Shown here piece by piece: positions 10,510 through 21,690 of a stretch of DNA of 64,000 bases. The notes beneath the pieces are model-generated. The model did not search any database and was not told where the DNA came from. It worked only from the letters and a program-made list of their open reading frames with translations. Source of the stretch: Cephalopachus bancanus (lineage: Eukaryota; Chordata; Mammalia; Primates; Tarsiidae); NCBI GenBank assembly GCA_027257055.1, contig JAPVLO010000278.1, forward strand, positions 2,914,001-2,978,000. Reading direction: 5' to 3'. Numbering within the stretch: the stretch's first letter is position 1; every line of letters starts with the position of its first letter. A program made the position numbers and the translations under genes.

Positions 10510-12510
10510 TCAAGGATTTCAAAAATGAAAATAATGAAATACAGAGGGTCACCAAGATTATGCCGAATACTGGAAGAGGGCTTAAAACATTGTAACCTCG
10601 AGTCTCTTATCTAAGCTAGGTCCTTGGCCTTTGAGTCTCACCTTTGCAGAGTACCTGGGTCATCTTTAAAAAGTGCTAAAAGAGGGTCCTGCTCTCCTCA
10701 TTTCAGCCTATGAGCTCACATCCATTCAGGTTCTGGAAGCACCTCCCGTGAGAGTCTGAGAAAACTCTAAATGCCAGGTTTTCAGAACCTTCCACATGGA
10801 CCACCTGTTTGTTACCCATCCTGAAGTAAGAAAACCCAAGTCCATATGTCTGATCAGTCTTGAAAAGACTAACAAACAAGGAAATCTCTATGCATGACAA
10901 TAAACTATTCCCATAACTGGCTTAATACAATGCTTTCTGGCCAAGCCAAGGGCATCCATCCTTCCTTTATACATCAGCAGCTTCTACATGCTGGTTGGTA
11001 AACAGCATGGGCAGGGCCATGCTTTGCTTTTCATTGGTCTGTGTCCAACTGGGGAAAATGAGGATAACAAAATGCGTTTCCATGAAGCCAAATATACTCA
11101 AAATAAAGAATTATTCCTTGCTCTAAGATGATGTCCTTTCTAACTTTTGGAGAACGATGGTGAAAATAGGTGGCGTTATTTTTTGTTCAGATTATTCCTT
11201 TTGCAGCAAAATATAGGGACCCCATATTGGCCCCCAAAACTGTTAGTGAAATCATTCTGCTTCGTTAAACACATTAACCTTGAATCCTCAGTTCAGTGGG
11301 GAGATGGAGATTCTGGACATTCCAATGGGGCCACACCAAAGAGTTTGGCAAAAGTTCTAGTCCTACTGGGATTTCAAAATGGGCTGTACAACCATTTTAG
11401 AGCTTTGATGCTAGCACTGTGTCTGTCTATCCCATCTTGTTGTGAGCCAGAAACTATTGTCTTAGGCACCCTTCTGTTTTTGGTGATTAGCACAGCATTG
11501 AGTTATTAGGCTATACATAGTTGAATATACAAAATGGGTGAAATCTGAAAAACAGCTGTAGAATTGAGGAGAACACTTTCAACGTAGGTTAAGAAGACCT
11601 GATTAGCATCCTGGTTCAGCCATTTCCCTCTCCTATGCTAATTTTCTTCCTATAGAGTAGAAATCCATCCTAACCTCTATGAAGTCGAATTTCCTGTGCC
11701 CTCCACCAGCATCCTAGGTATGTCCTTGTGTGATGGGTCATGTGAAAGAAATTAACATGTCTGTTAATTTCATTCAGTTCTCCTCATCTTATTCCTCAAC
11801 TGGATGCTCCTTATACCTCTATGTCACCCCTTTCCCAGCCCTGGCCAGAGGAAATTAACAAAGCAAAAGGCCAGATCCCACAGTCCAAGGAGGTAGAGGG
11901 CCAGAGGCAGCTGTCAGCATGCTTCAATTAAAGACAAAATCAAATACAAGCAGCATCCGTTTGCATTTACTCATGATTATTGTGTTTGACAAGATAACCT
12001 GTACCCACTTGTACATTCATTACAGAGCTCCTGAAATGATTTTTCTTTGTCTGCTTGAGCATAGGAATTTTTAATGAACAGTTTCAGTGTCTGGTTTCAT
12101 GCACTTGAAAAGTAAACATCAGTGAGCATCTTTCTAACAGGCTTGATCCATACCTTCAGATAGTCTATCAGAAACTCCAGGAGGGAGACGTGTGTGGGTT
12201 TGAAACTTGTGTGCTTTCTTCCTGAGGTCAATGATGCAAACAAAGAAGGAGGAACTTTTTAGCCTCCTCTTTCCAGTGATAAATATTTTAAATAAATGAA
12301 TAGATAAATAGAGAAGAGATTTGAATTTTAATTGCTAGTGAGGCATAAAAAGGCAAAAAGAGTTGTAACTGCCAGGACAATCCTGTGTATTCTTTTGAAC
12401 AGATTCATTTGCAAATTATATCATATGTGGCAAAAAGAAATGCCAGGTGTTCTGCCTGTCGTAGCCCAGGAAGTGCCAGTCAGGTCTCCCGTCTACCTCT
12501 CTAGCTAGAT
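10510..12510. other. Unassigned sequence
   Basis: About 2 kb largely unplaced. 11590-11680 carries a weak MIR-like resemblance ('ctggttcagccatttccctc') and 11410-11510 a weak L2-like one, neither enough to call. The longest frame, 120 codons at 11147-11506, shows no domain. An AT-rich patch near 12280-12320 holds ATAAAT/AATAAATGAATAG units. Confidence 0.4.
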
Positions 12511-12514
12511 CTCA

Positions 12515-12890
12515 CACTGCTTTTCCTATGTTTCTGGACTGCAGTCTCAGTAGCCTTCACCCAACTCCTCAAATCCATACTTCTTTACCTCTCCACAGGG
12601 CCTTTGCACATCACATTCCCTCTGCCTGGGTCAGTTTTGGATCATCCTTTCCTCGGGGAAGCATTTTTCCCCTCCATGTTAAGGCTATTTTCAGAGGACA
12701 AATCCTTCATTGCACTTGTTGCTGTTGTTATGGGATGTCCATTTGGTGACAGTCTGGCAAACTCTGTCTCCTGCAGAAGACTGTGCACTCCCCAGAGCAA
12801 GGACCGTGTCTCATCTCATCTTCAGCACCGCACATGGCAGGTACTCAGTCACTATTTGTTAAGCACTCAATGAATGGAGTGAATGGATCC
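12515..12890 (+). repeat. L2 LINE 3' end
   Basis: One of the clearest L2 copies here: 'cagggcctttgcacatcaca' followed by 'ttccctctgcctggg', then 'ccccagagcaaggaccgtgt', 'gcacatggcaggtactcagt' and the 'caatgaatggagtgaatgg' terminus, all in consensus order. Confidence 0.92.
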
Positions 12891-13084
12891 CTGAACAATA
12901 ACCAAAATCTTTTTCTAAAGACTTGCCTTTGCAAGGCATCCTGTGGAATAAGTTAAAAGATGCAGTTTCAGGCCTCCAGGGGTTTCATTAGCTGGAGGTA
13001 TTAATCTCATATATACAAGATGTCACTGAGGTTGACAGTCCGATTACACATGGCATCAGTGAATATAGGTGTGTTAAAAATGGC

Positions 13085-13170
13085 ACACTCTCCCTTGGAC
13101 AAGCAAATCAATATTTCTGTCCCTCCATTTTTCCATTTGTGAAATGGTGATAATATTCCTGTGCTCCTGC
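13085..13170 (+). repeat. MIR SINE fragment
   Basis: 'tttttccatttgtgaaatgg' followed by 'tgataatattcctgtg' is the MIR core-to-3' segment. The 5' half is too decayed to place. Confidence 0.6.
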
Positions 13171-14305
13171 AAGTACCCACCTCCTTTGTTGGCCTTACTG
13201 GTACCCAGTGTAATGCCTATGTGACACAGCTGAATTTCTACCCCAACCTAACTCTGCTTATCTATAAGAAACAGAAAGGCCTGTGGACAGAAGTTCCCCT
13301 CTTGACTAGACCAGCTAAACCTGTGGGATTCAAGATGGCAGCTCACTTGACCTCTGAAGAACCTCTAAACTTATTATAATTTAATTTCCATGCTAGATGA
13401 CAGTTGACAATCACCATGATGACAACCAGAAGAAACCACAAAAGAACAGAAGGAAGGTGACACTCTGAGAAGCTTACCACCCATTCCCAGAAAAGACGTG
13501 AATATTTCTCCCCCTGCTTTTAATGTTCAATCCCTTAACTAGCCCTATATTTTGACTCCCTCACCTTCCACCCCAAGAAGTTGATTTTTGAACCATGCTT
13601 CTGCTTCACGCTTCCATGGCCATATAGAATTAAAGCCTGCACTGCTTGACCCCTATTTTCAGTTTAATACACTGGCATTGTAACAATGGACAGGAAAGAA
13701 CCCCACTTTTGTTGGCAACATTACCCGAGCAACATGATGGAAATGACCCTCTTGGTGAGGCACAGCTTGCACGGCAAGAGTGGGCTGTGCTGAGCTGGGG
13801 GCATAGTCCCGTGGCAGGTTGGAAGACAGGGATGAGGCTACTCTCGAGAGCTAGCAACACCAACCTCCCGCCATCAGGACCAGCCAGGGAGGCCAGCGGG
13901 TTGGATGGCCAGGGGTACTGAGTAGTTCTGTGATGGACAGAGGACCAGAGGAAAGGAGCAAAGGGTCAGATTCTGCTATCAAGCAAACTGCCTATCCATC
14001 CTGAGCCCTCTCTTTCTCTAAGGGTTCTTAAGCCCTGTCCAGCCTGGACCTGGCAAACAGTAATCTCCTCCCTGCCTGTGTTCACCTGACTGCATGCAGA
14101 CCTCACTCAGCAGCAGCCGTGCAAGTGTAGGGTATGCTTTCTTGGAGTTTCACCTCGTGATAGCCATTTAGCAACCTTCCAAGCAGAGATGGGAGAGCAC
14201 TGAATGATCAGAGCCAGAACTGTGGTCTACCCCAGGATCAGCATCTCAGGAACCATTGGGTGGGGTGTGAGTGGGACCTCATCAGTGTTTTGTGAGGAGA
14301 CCCAA
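13171..14305. other. Unassigned sequence
   Basis: No repeat recognised. Overlapping plus and minus frames at 13630-13920 are short and unrelated to any family I know. Confidence 0.4.
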
Positions 14306-14309
14306 GACT

Positions 14310-14400
14310 TTCAGTGTACAGCTCTACAAATGGCATCCGATTTCACAAATGAGGAGCAGAGAGGTTAATAAGCAAATCTATAGCAAGTCATTTCATCAGA
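14310..14400 (-). repeat. MIR-like fragment
   Basis: 'tttcacaaatgaggagcaga' followed by 'gaggttaataagcaaat' resembles the antisense MIR core ('acagatgaggaaactgaggc..agaggttaagtaa'). It falls inside a 199-codon open frame (14271-14867), which argues against that frame being a gene. Confidence 0.5.
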
Positions 14401-14854
14401 TTAGATCTAATGGGAAAACTCAGGAGAAATTCTGGGTAACCGCACGGGACCATCGAAATGGGAGGCCCTATTACTGCTCAAGAAGCAGCCACCAAGTGTC
14501 GGAGCTCAGGGACACTGGCCTGGCTGAGAGACAGATGTGGCAAGCATGGGATTCAATAATGCACAAGTCCCTTTCTTGTTTGTTTGGAAAGGTTATACCC
14601 TCCTCAAACACCAACAGGAATCATGAAGGCGCCACTAACTGTGGCATTTCCTCACGACATTTCCCCTTCAACTGTGGTGAAGACGGAGGAGGGATGGCCA
14701 CAACAGTCATCTTTTCTGAGAGTTCCTTTGCAAGGGGTAGAGTGGGGACAGCCTACGTGAGTGGTCTAAGAATTTGCTTACCTAACAGAAATACTGGTGA
14801 AACTAACCAAGGGATACATACAAGTGTTTTTTTTTTTACAAATTCCGCAACCCA

Positions 14855-14955
14855 TACTGAGCACGTATAAGCAAAAAGTGCCAAGTGGTGAGAATGCAAA
14901 GCTGAATAAGACACCTTGACTGCTTTCAAGGAGTGATTTCCTAATTAGTTAGAAG
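14855..14955 (-). repeat. L2 fragment (weak)
   Basis: 'gctgaataagacaccttgac' then 'tgctttcaaggagtgatttc' resembles the antisense L2 segment 'aagacatggtccctgccctcaaggagct'. Short and diverged. Confidence 0.45.
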
Positions 14956-15129
14956 GGGATATAAACCAGAATTGACAGCTGCCCTTTGGCAAGCCGATCA
15001 TTGCAATATACAAAGTGTTTAGGGAACTCATAGGAAAGAGAAACTGCCAGGAGAGCCTAGGGAACCTTCCCTAAACAAGGCATTGATACAAGAATCAGAG
15101 TTTATCAGGCGTTAGAAAGACCATCTGTG

Positions 15130-15375
15130 TATCCATTAACAGTCAACAAATACTAAGGAAGTGCTGATGCTGCTGGGGATACAGTGGTGGGTGATAGAGC
15201 CTAGTCCCTACCCTCATGGAGCTCATAGTCTGGTGGGAGTGGCAGGGACACAAATAGTCCACTGCAAATTTGGAAAGTGCTATGGAGGAAAAGCATAAGG
15301 TGTCTCCAGATAGCTACCTAGGGAACTGATCCTGCCAGGGAGGCAGGGACGTGACACTTGAGCTGAGATGAGAAG
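15130..15375 (-). repeat. L2 LINE 3' end
   Basis: 'tgctggggatacagtggtgg' followed by 'ctaccctcatggagctcata' and 'gtctggtgggagtggcaggg' is the standard antisense L2 3' UTR. It continues with 'gtgacacttgagctgagatg', again in L2 order. Confidence 0.88.
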
Positions 15376-15454
15376 GATGCTCACAGTGGACCAGGCCAAG
15401 CATCTGGACACAAGGGCAGGAAGAGATCTCTGGGGGAAGGGAGCATTAGGTGCA

Positions 15455-15680
15455 TTATTTCATTCCACTGACATTTATGATGAACACATGTCGGCACCAT
15501 GGTCACTGACAATGCACAAGACACATCTCTGACCTCAAGGAGCATGCAGCCTAGTGGGGAGGCAGACACTTGAAATAAGATGTGTTATGTTCATGCCTGG
15601 GGGGACGGGGCACCATCCCATCAGAGAAACAGCATGCGCTAAGGCCAGGAGAGCAGAGTGCAAGACGATTCGGTGGGAGG
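15455..15680 (-). repeat. Second adjacent L2 LINE 3' end
   Basis: 'tgacctcaaggagcatgcag' then 'cctagtggggaggcagacac' repeats the same L2 segment as the neighbour 250 bp upstream, also in antisense. Two separate insertions or a local duplication of one L2 are both possible. Confidence 0.78.
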
Positions 15681-15778
15681 CGAGTGGTCTCCAGCTCCCC
15701 TGGCCTGACTGCTGTGTGGGGTACTGCTGGATCCAGCACCTTGCTTTTCTTTACTTAGGAATGATATCCCTTTCTCGG

Positions 15779-15925
15779 GACTGGGTGTGGTGGCTCAACA
15801 CCTGTAATCCTGGTACTTTGGGAGGCCAAGACGGGAGGATCACTGGAGGCCAGGAGTTTGAGACCAGCCTGGGTAGCACAGAGAGACCTTGTCTCTAAAA
15901 GAAAAAAAAAGGAAAAGAAGAAGAA
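15779..15925 (+). mobile_element. Free left Alu monomer (FLAM-like)
   Basis: 'ggtgtggtggctcaacacct' through 'gagaccagcctgggtagcac' and 'accttgtctctaaaagaaaa' forms one Alu left arm, ending in an A/G-rich tail with no right arm. A short duplication, CCTTTCTC, flanks it at 15769-15776 and 15929-15936. This fits an original monomeric insertion rather than a broken dimer. Confidence 0.85.
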
Positions 15926-15936
15926 ACTCCTTTCTC

Positions 15937-16790
15937 TACCAATGGCAGTACTGCTGCACTGAGAAGCCGCCGCCTCAGCAAATGCTGATGTGTGCATTTT
16001 GCAGTGAGCTGGCAGTGCCTGGCCTGGCTTGGCCTGTGCCTCCCTCCCTTCCTCCTCAGGCAGGAGCCACACAGTCATCTGCACCATGGGGCTGATTGCT
16101 TAAAGAGGGCACCCTCCCTGCCTCATTGCTCTAAGTCTGTCTCAGCCTGGGTACCTTGGCCATACCCACAGCCCATCCAACCTGCTGTGTGAGGGTCAGA
16201 GCCCCCTTCCATGCGAAAGCCCCTGTCCTGCTTAATAACATTTTCCCTCTGCCTGTCTAATTAACTCCGTCACTGTATCTGCAGTCAGATAAAATGCTCA
16301 TTTCACACCACATTAATTTTTATCAGCTGAACATTAAGCAACACAAAGCTATCTATGCTTGGTTTAATTTACATACTGACAGACCTACAAAGCGTTACCC
16401 ACAGTGGCTGCGAAGCAAATAAGCAGAACTGGCATCAAACAAGGCTCTTCAAAATGAAATATTGATTTGCAAGGCTGACAGCAAAGAAGTAGGAGGGTTA
16501 TGGGAGGAGAAGCAAGGAGGAAAAGAATTATTTTTCCTTGAAGAGCAATGACTGGTGTAGTCACCAACAGGTCTCCCAAAGGTTAAGCAGAAGAGCCAGC
16601 TGGGATCCAGGATCCTGAGGATATGGTATTCTCTGGGAACACAGTCCCACAGTAGATAGCTCCCTGAAAATTAACTCTCTTCATCCTGGCATCAGAGGTT
16701 GCCCCAGCATAAAGGAAGATGTCCTCAAAAAGCAAAGGGCTTTACTCACAAACACACTCACATAAGTGTATACTATGATACATCTCACTT
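15937..16790. other. Unassigned sequence, possible conserved non-coding element
   Basis: No repeat recognised. 16250-16480 is rich in homeodomain-like AT cores (TCTAATTAAC, CATTAATTTT) between unique sequence and lacks microsatellite decay. I infer only that it would be a reasonable conservation target. Confidence 0.35.
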
Positions 16791-16799
16791 CTGTAATTT

Positions 16800-17020
16800 C
16801 ACTCAAGTGATTTCTCTGGGTGAGCCTTCCTTCTTCTATTTCATGGTCAAGTTCAGGCATCACCTCCTCCCGGAAGTCTTCCCCACATAGCCTGTTTCCT
16901 TACAAGTGTGTTCCCAGAATGCGCAGTTCAGGATCTGCATTGCACCTACCACCCATGTTATATCTTGATAATCCATGGGTATGTATGTTTCTTTCTCCCA
17001 TTGGTTGAGAGTGACTGATC
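16800..17020 (+). repeat. L2 LINE 3' region
   Basis: 'aagttcaggcatcacctcct' followed by 'cccggaagtcttccccacat' is the L2 segment usually reading 'caaatgtcacctcctcagagaggccttccct'. The rest is diverged and lacks the terminal TGAA repeats. Confidence 0.7.
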
Positions 17021-17344
17021 TGGGTTTGGGGCAGTTGAAGTTTATGTAAGTTGGGGACTTTCCTTAAGGAAAGAGAATTGAAAGATATCTAACTTTTGCA
17101 AATATTACAAAAACTTATGACCATGAGAAGACATGACCAGGAGGACTCTCAGGGCCTCGAAAAAGGCCAGAGTGAAGGGTCCTGAAGTTTAAGTTTTATC
17201 AACTTACAGGTGAGTCAACTTCTGGCCTCTTGGGCATCTTTCTTTGCTTAAAACAAGCATTTGATAAATGTAGGTAGCATGAATGGAAGGAATATGGGAA
17301 AAAGAACTACTTCTGGGTACATGATAGGATGGGCACAGCCAAAG

Positions 17345-17460
17345 AATGTTGGTAAGGGTAGTCTTTAGTCTTCTCTAAGCATCACAGCAACCCAGATGAT
17401 ACAGCTGATAAGTGGTGGAGCCGGACTTGATATCTAAGAGTCATGTTTCTCCATCTGAGA
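17345..17460 (-). repeat. MIR fragment
   Basis: 'acagctgataagtggtggag' then 'ccggacttgatatctaagag' is the antisense MIR region around 'agctagtaagtggcagagc'. The core element is shortened. Confidence 0.6.
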
Positions 17461-17564
17461 ACATATGAACCAAGAAAAAAAGATGAGATGCCCCTGATTA
17501 TAGAGGTGAGTGGCTCATGTAGATCAGTCTTTACAGTTTTGAGATCCGAGCGTTGATCATTTCA

Positions 17565-17760
17565 CCCAGATCAGTAGTTCTTCCACTTTTGTGAGTACCC
17601 GAACCACTTGCTCCATGGCAGATTTCCTGGCCTGAAAACCAGAGATTCTGATTCTTCATACCTGCATCACTGAAGTGGAGCCTGACAATCCAGATGGTAA
17701 GTATGCCCACTCATGATCTTGCTGCAGGTTTTCGAAGATCACACTTTGAGAAGCTTGGAC
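17565..17760 (+). mobile_element. MER5A-like hAT-Charlie nonautonomous transposon
   Basis: Both ends are visible: 'tcagtagttcttccactttt' at the left, and 'gatcacactttgagaagctt' at the right, which is the inverted terminal sequence. Between them 'ccagagattctgattcttca' matches the internal block. Length near 190 bp fits the family. Confidence 0.75.
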
Positions 17761-17872
17761 TCAAATGCATAAATAGATGTTGAAAGGGAGCGGGCTGGGG
17801 GAATTGGGTGAGAGCTGGTTGGGAGGGCTAGTAGACAGCTATACTTCTCTCAAGAAGCTGGGGTGTGACTTT

Positions 17873-18245
17873 TTAATTTTTTTAATTTTAAAGATGTGGG
17901 ATACAATTCAGGGTTAAATATACAAATGGTCATTGTGTAGGTCAAGTTTGGGCCTCACTTTGGTCCCCACTTCACCTGGTTCAAGGACGAGGTACCCTTA
18001 CTGATGAAGTGTGCTCTCCCACTCCCCAAGCAGTGTCGCACTACTGCCAACCCCTTTCTTATGGCATGATGGTAAATGTTCAGGGTCTGCTTATGAGTGA
18101 GAACAAGTGGTCCTCTGTTCTTTGTTTCTGTGATAGATCACTCAGTATTATAGCCTCTAAGTCTACCCAAGTTGCTGTGAAGTTCATAGCTTTGGCCTTC
18201 TTTAAGACTGTGCAATATCCCATTGTGTATATGTACCACACTTTA
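17873..18245 (-). mobile_element. Lineage-specific L1 3' end, long-UTR type
   Basis: Begins at the left with the reversed poly(A) tail and 'agatgtgggatacaattcag', then carries the roughly 45-bp extra UTR block 17945-17992. Next come 'gcagtgtcgcactactgcca' and the end of ORF2 to 'tatatgtaccacactttat'. It abuts a second L1 tail in the same orientation. Confidence 0.85.
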
Positions 18246-18750
18246 TTTTTCTTAATTTTTAAATTTTTTATTTGAAATATATGGGAACCATTCAGGGTTA
18301 GGTATACAATTGTTCATTATACAGGTACCCTTGTTGATGAGGTATGCTCACCCCTGGCAGTTTCCCACTATTGCCAATCCCGCCCCGCCCTCCCTGGCAG
18401 TTTCCCACTACTGCCAATCCCTTTCTTACAGTATTACAATAGTTGCTCGAGGTCTGCTTATGAGTGAGAACATGTGATATTCAGTTCTTTGTTTCTGTGA
18501 TAGATCACTCAGTATTATAACCTCTACGTCCATCCAAGTTGCTGTGAAGTGTATAATTTTGACCTTCTTTATGGCTGCATAATATTCCATCATGTATATG
18601 TACCATATTCTTTTTAATCCAGTCCTCTTTCAATGGGCAGCATGGTTGATTCCAAGTTTTTACTATTGTGAATAGTGCTGCAATAAACACACGTGTGCAG
18701 GTATCTTTTTCATAGAGTGATTTGAGTTCCTCTGGGTATATTCCTGGGCA
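18246..18750 (-). mobile_element. Lineage-specific L1 3' end, short-UTR type with 40-bp duplication
   Basis: Second L1 tail: T-rich start, 'gggaaccattcagggttagg', a direct duplication of the 'ccctggcagtttcccac' block, then the clear ORF2 end ('atggctgcataatattccat', 'tgtgaatagtgctgcaataa', 'ggtatattcctggg'). It lacks the 45-bp block of its neighbour. Confidence 0.9.
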
Positions 18751-18766
18751 GGGGTGTGTGACTTTA

Positions 18767-19390
18767 ACATGATGTGGTCCCATGGCCTAAGGAAGACCCG
18801 GGACTGACAGAGAGTGTGAAAAATGTGTCTAGAACCAGGTGAGTAAGAAAACTGTAGACATACCTGGAAATATCTATACAAACCCCACTGTGAGAACAGC
18901 CATTGTCTTCCCGTGACTTTCAACCTGCAGCTACTTTCCTCTGTGTCCCCCCATGAGATAAAGGAACAGCAAATATCCCCCAACCATAGAGGATAATGCA
19001 GGTTGGGTGCTCAGCTTTGCTGTACTTAGAATTTCAGGAGGTAGCCCCTGGACAAGTAATGCCCAGCACTCAACCTAGTTGTATATGGCTCCCACGAAGG
19101 AAACTTCTGGCCTGGCTTCAATTTCACAATCATGCATGCTGGGGCTTGTAGGTATCAGTTGTTTCCAGGATTACCACAGGTATTTTGCTTTCAACACCAG
19201 TATGGTAAAGTCCCTCTCCTCAGAGATCTCTGTAACCCCTCAGAGGCACTAGACCCTCTACCCCCTCAAAAACTTCAAAAGCTGGAGTTGTCTGTTGTTT
19301 GATTGTCTTTTACTTGTTTAGTGGTGTTTATTAGGAAAAGAATGAAATAGGAGCTTTGGTATCAGAAAAGTCTGGCTCATTTAGAATTAA
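18767..19390. other. Unassigned sequence
   Basis: No recognised family. Short antisense frames (92 and 106 codons at 18505-18980) run across the L1 boundary and are not genes. Confidence 0.4.
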
Positions 19391-19419
19391 ATGTACAAAA
19401 AACCCATTCTAGAATGGAA

Positions 19420-19600
19420 CCCAGGCTGAAGTCATGGGCTCTGAGTCCAGGCCTGATTCAGCTGTGTAAACTCGGGTAAGTCATTTAACTTCCCTGAGTT
19501 TGTTACCTTATTTGTCATATAGGTTTAATAATATTAGTTCTGCCTCCCAGAGCTGTGAGATGGAGCCGTGTGTTTTGAAAAATCTAAATGTAAATGTAAG
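19420..19600 (+). repeat. MIR SINE, near full length
   Basis: 'attcagctgtgtaaactcgg' and 'gtaagtcatttaacttccct' followed by 'gagtttgttaccttatttgt' follow the MIR core closely. The element ends where HAL1-like sequence starts. Confidence 0.82.
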
Positions 19601-21440
19601 AGGTATTGGCTTCTGGTAATGGTCTACTAGCCCTCCTGCAGATAACAAGATAAATACACAAAATAATTTTAAAAAACCAATTTGAAGATAATAGAATGTA
19701 GTCAAAAACAAACAGAAACTAGAAGGGAGTCTGAACCCTGAAAGATAAAGCATCCACTTGGTAAAATTTGTGAATTTGTAAAATTTAAAATTTTTTTGCC
19801 TGGGAGCACTCCCCAGTCAGCTTTTGGCTCTAGATGATTTGAACTATGAGAGGAAAAAGCCAGAGAGGAACAAGAAAGTTAGAGTAGAAATTCTGGAAGA
19901 GTGGGAACTACAGAGGCAGTGAGCCACAAAACTTTTACACAAAATCAGCCTAATGTTTGGTTGCCTGCTAAATTATACATATATGAGGGAGAATCCATGG
20001 GGCCTAATACAAAAGCAGCCACTAGAAGTTAAGAGAAAAGTGACTCTTGCTATTTCTGACCACAGGGAAAACAAATTCGAGTTCAGCCAAGTTAACTTGC
20101 TGCTAAAATAAAAATTCTCTTCAGAGGAACTTAGAAACCCAATCTAGAATCTCTGCAACAATCATCTGTATTATTATCTATTATCCAACCAAAGGTCACT
20201 AGACATGCAAATAAAGAGCAAACTATAACTCATACTCAAGGGAAAAGAGCAGTCAATTGAAATCAACCCCAAGGATATTCAGATAAAGCATTTAGCAGAT
20301 AAGGACTTTTATGAAACTATATAAATATGTTAAAGGAATTGAAGAAAATATATACATAACTCATGAACAGATGTGGAACTTCAGTGAGAAACAGAAACTA
20401 TAAAAATGAACCAGCTTGAGCCCAGAAGTTCGAGACCAGCCTGGGCAACATAGGGAGACCTCATCTCTTCAAAGAATAAAAAAACTAGCTGGGCATGGTG
20501 GCCTGTAGTCCCGACTATACAGGGGCTGATGCAGAAGAATCACCTGAGCCCAGGAGGTCGAGGCTGTGGTGAACTGTGATTTGTGCCATTGTACTCCAAC
20601 CTAGATGGGGGAGTGAGAGTTCACCTCAAAAACAAACAAACAAACAAACAAACAAACAAACAACAATAAAACCAGATAGAAATCCTAGAATTGAAAAGCA
20701 AAATGAATACAGTGAAAAACAGTTACCATATGGACTTAACAGTAGATTGGAGATGGCAGGAGAAAGCCAATGGGTCTGAAGGTGAATCAATAGAAAGTAT
20801 CCAATCTTAAGAACAAAGAGAAAAAAAGTAAGGAAAACTGAACAGAGCCAGAGCCTCAGTGACCTGAGAATCATGGACCATCAAACAGTATAACATACTT
20901 CAACTAGAAGTCCCAGAAAAACAGGAGAGAGAATGGGACAGAAAAATATATTTGAAAGAACGGCTGAAAATTTAACAAGTTTGGTGAAAGACATTAACTT
21001 ATAGATCCAAGATGCTCAACACATCCTAAGCAAGATAAATACAAAGAAAACCATATCCAGGTACACCATAATCAGTTTTCTGAAATCCAAGGATAAAAAG
21101 GAAATCATAAAAGCATCCGGAGACATACAGAAGAAACAACAACTTGCCAACTTCTCTCACAATCAACAAAGACCAGAAGACAATGGAACAACATCTTTAA
21201 AGTACAGAAAGAAAAAAATGTCAACAAAGAATTCTGTATTCAAGAATAAAAGCAACATAAATTCTTTTTTAGATAAGCTACAACTGAGAGATTCATTGCC
21301 AGGAGACTTTGCACTAAAAGGAGTGGTAAAGAAAGTTTCTTAGTGTGAAGGGAAATGATGTCAAATGGTAACTCAGATCTATTGGGAGAAATAAGGGCCA
21401 CTAGAAATGTTTTATTTAAAATGTAAGAAGGTATTACTTT
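19600..21440 (+). mobile_element. HAL1 (half-L1, ORF1-only LINE), near full length, split by an Alu
   Basis: HAL1 elements carry an ORF1-like protein and no ORF2. Landmarks of the ORF1 coding region appear in order: 'aatcctagaattgaaaagca', 'agattggagatggcaggaga', 'aacttatagatccaagatgc', 'gataaatacaaagaaaacca', 'ttaaagtacagaaagaaaaa' and 'caacaaagaattctgtattc', ending with 'gtgaagggaaatgatgtcaa'. A translated stretch near 21180-21260 reads QWNNIFKVQKEKNVNKEF, a recognisable L1 ORF1 C-terminal motif. The frame is broken by stops. 19600-20413 is the 5' part, assigned with less certainty. An Alu interrupts at 20414-20665. Confidence 0.85.
20414..20665 (+). mobile_element. Alu SINE, 5'-truncated, with (AAAC)n tail
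   Basis: Starts inside the left arm at 'gcttgagcccagaagttcga' and runs through linker and right arm to 'ccaacctagatgggggag'. Its tail has expanded to about nine AAAC units (20627-20662). It sits in the HAL1, which resumes afterwards at 'aaaccagatagaaatcctag'. AACCAG occurs on both sides as a probable remnant target duplication. Confidence 0.93.
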
Positions 21441-21559
21441 TTCCAGTGGGTAGCAAATTCATACCACAATCACACTTTACCCTACACTAAATGTCAGATG
21501 GCCTCTTTATCTTAGAACCTATAAGTTCTATTTTTTTAAAAAAAAAGGAAGAGAAAAAG

Positions 21560-21690
21560 AAAACTTGGGTTTATTACCTGCCTGTGTAACCTTGGGCTAA
21601 AAGTTAACTCGTGTGTGCTTTTGTTTCCCCATTTATAAAATGAAAAGGCAGAGTAGATAATCTTTTGACTTAAATATACTGTGATTCTGA
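21560..21690 (+). repeat. MIR SINE fragment
   Basis: 'cctgcctgtgtaaccttggg', then 'tgcttttgtttccccattta' and 'taaaatgaaaaggcagagta', matches the central and 3' MIR core. Confidence 0.78.

Noticed and set aside
14271..14870. 199-codon open frame
   Set aside because: Includes a MIR-like segment and reads as low-similarity sequence. No start context, splice signals or conserved motif.
20627..20662. Regular short repeat resembling a CRISPR-like or minisatellite array
   Set aside because: It is the (AAAC)n expanded tail of an Alu.
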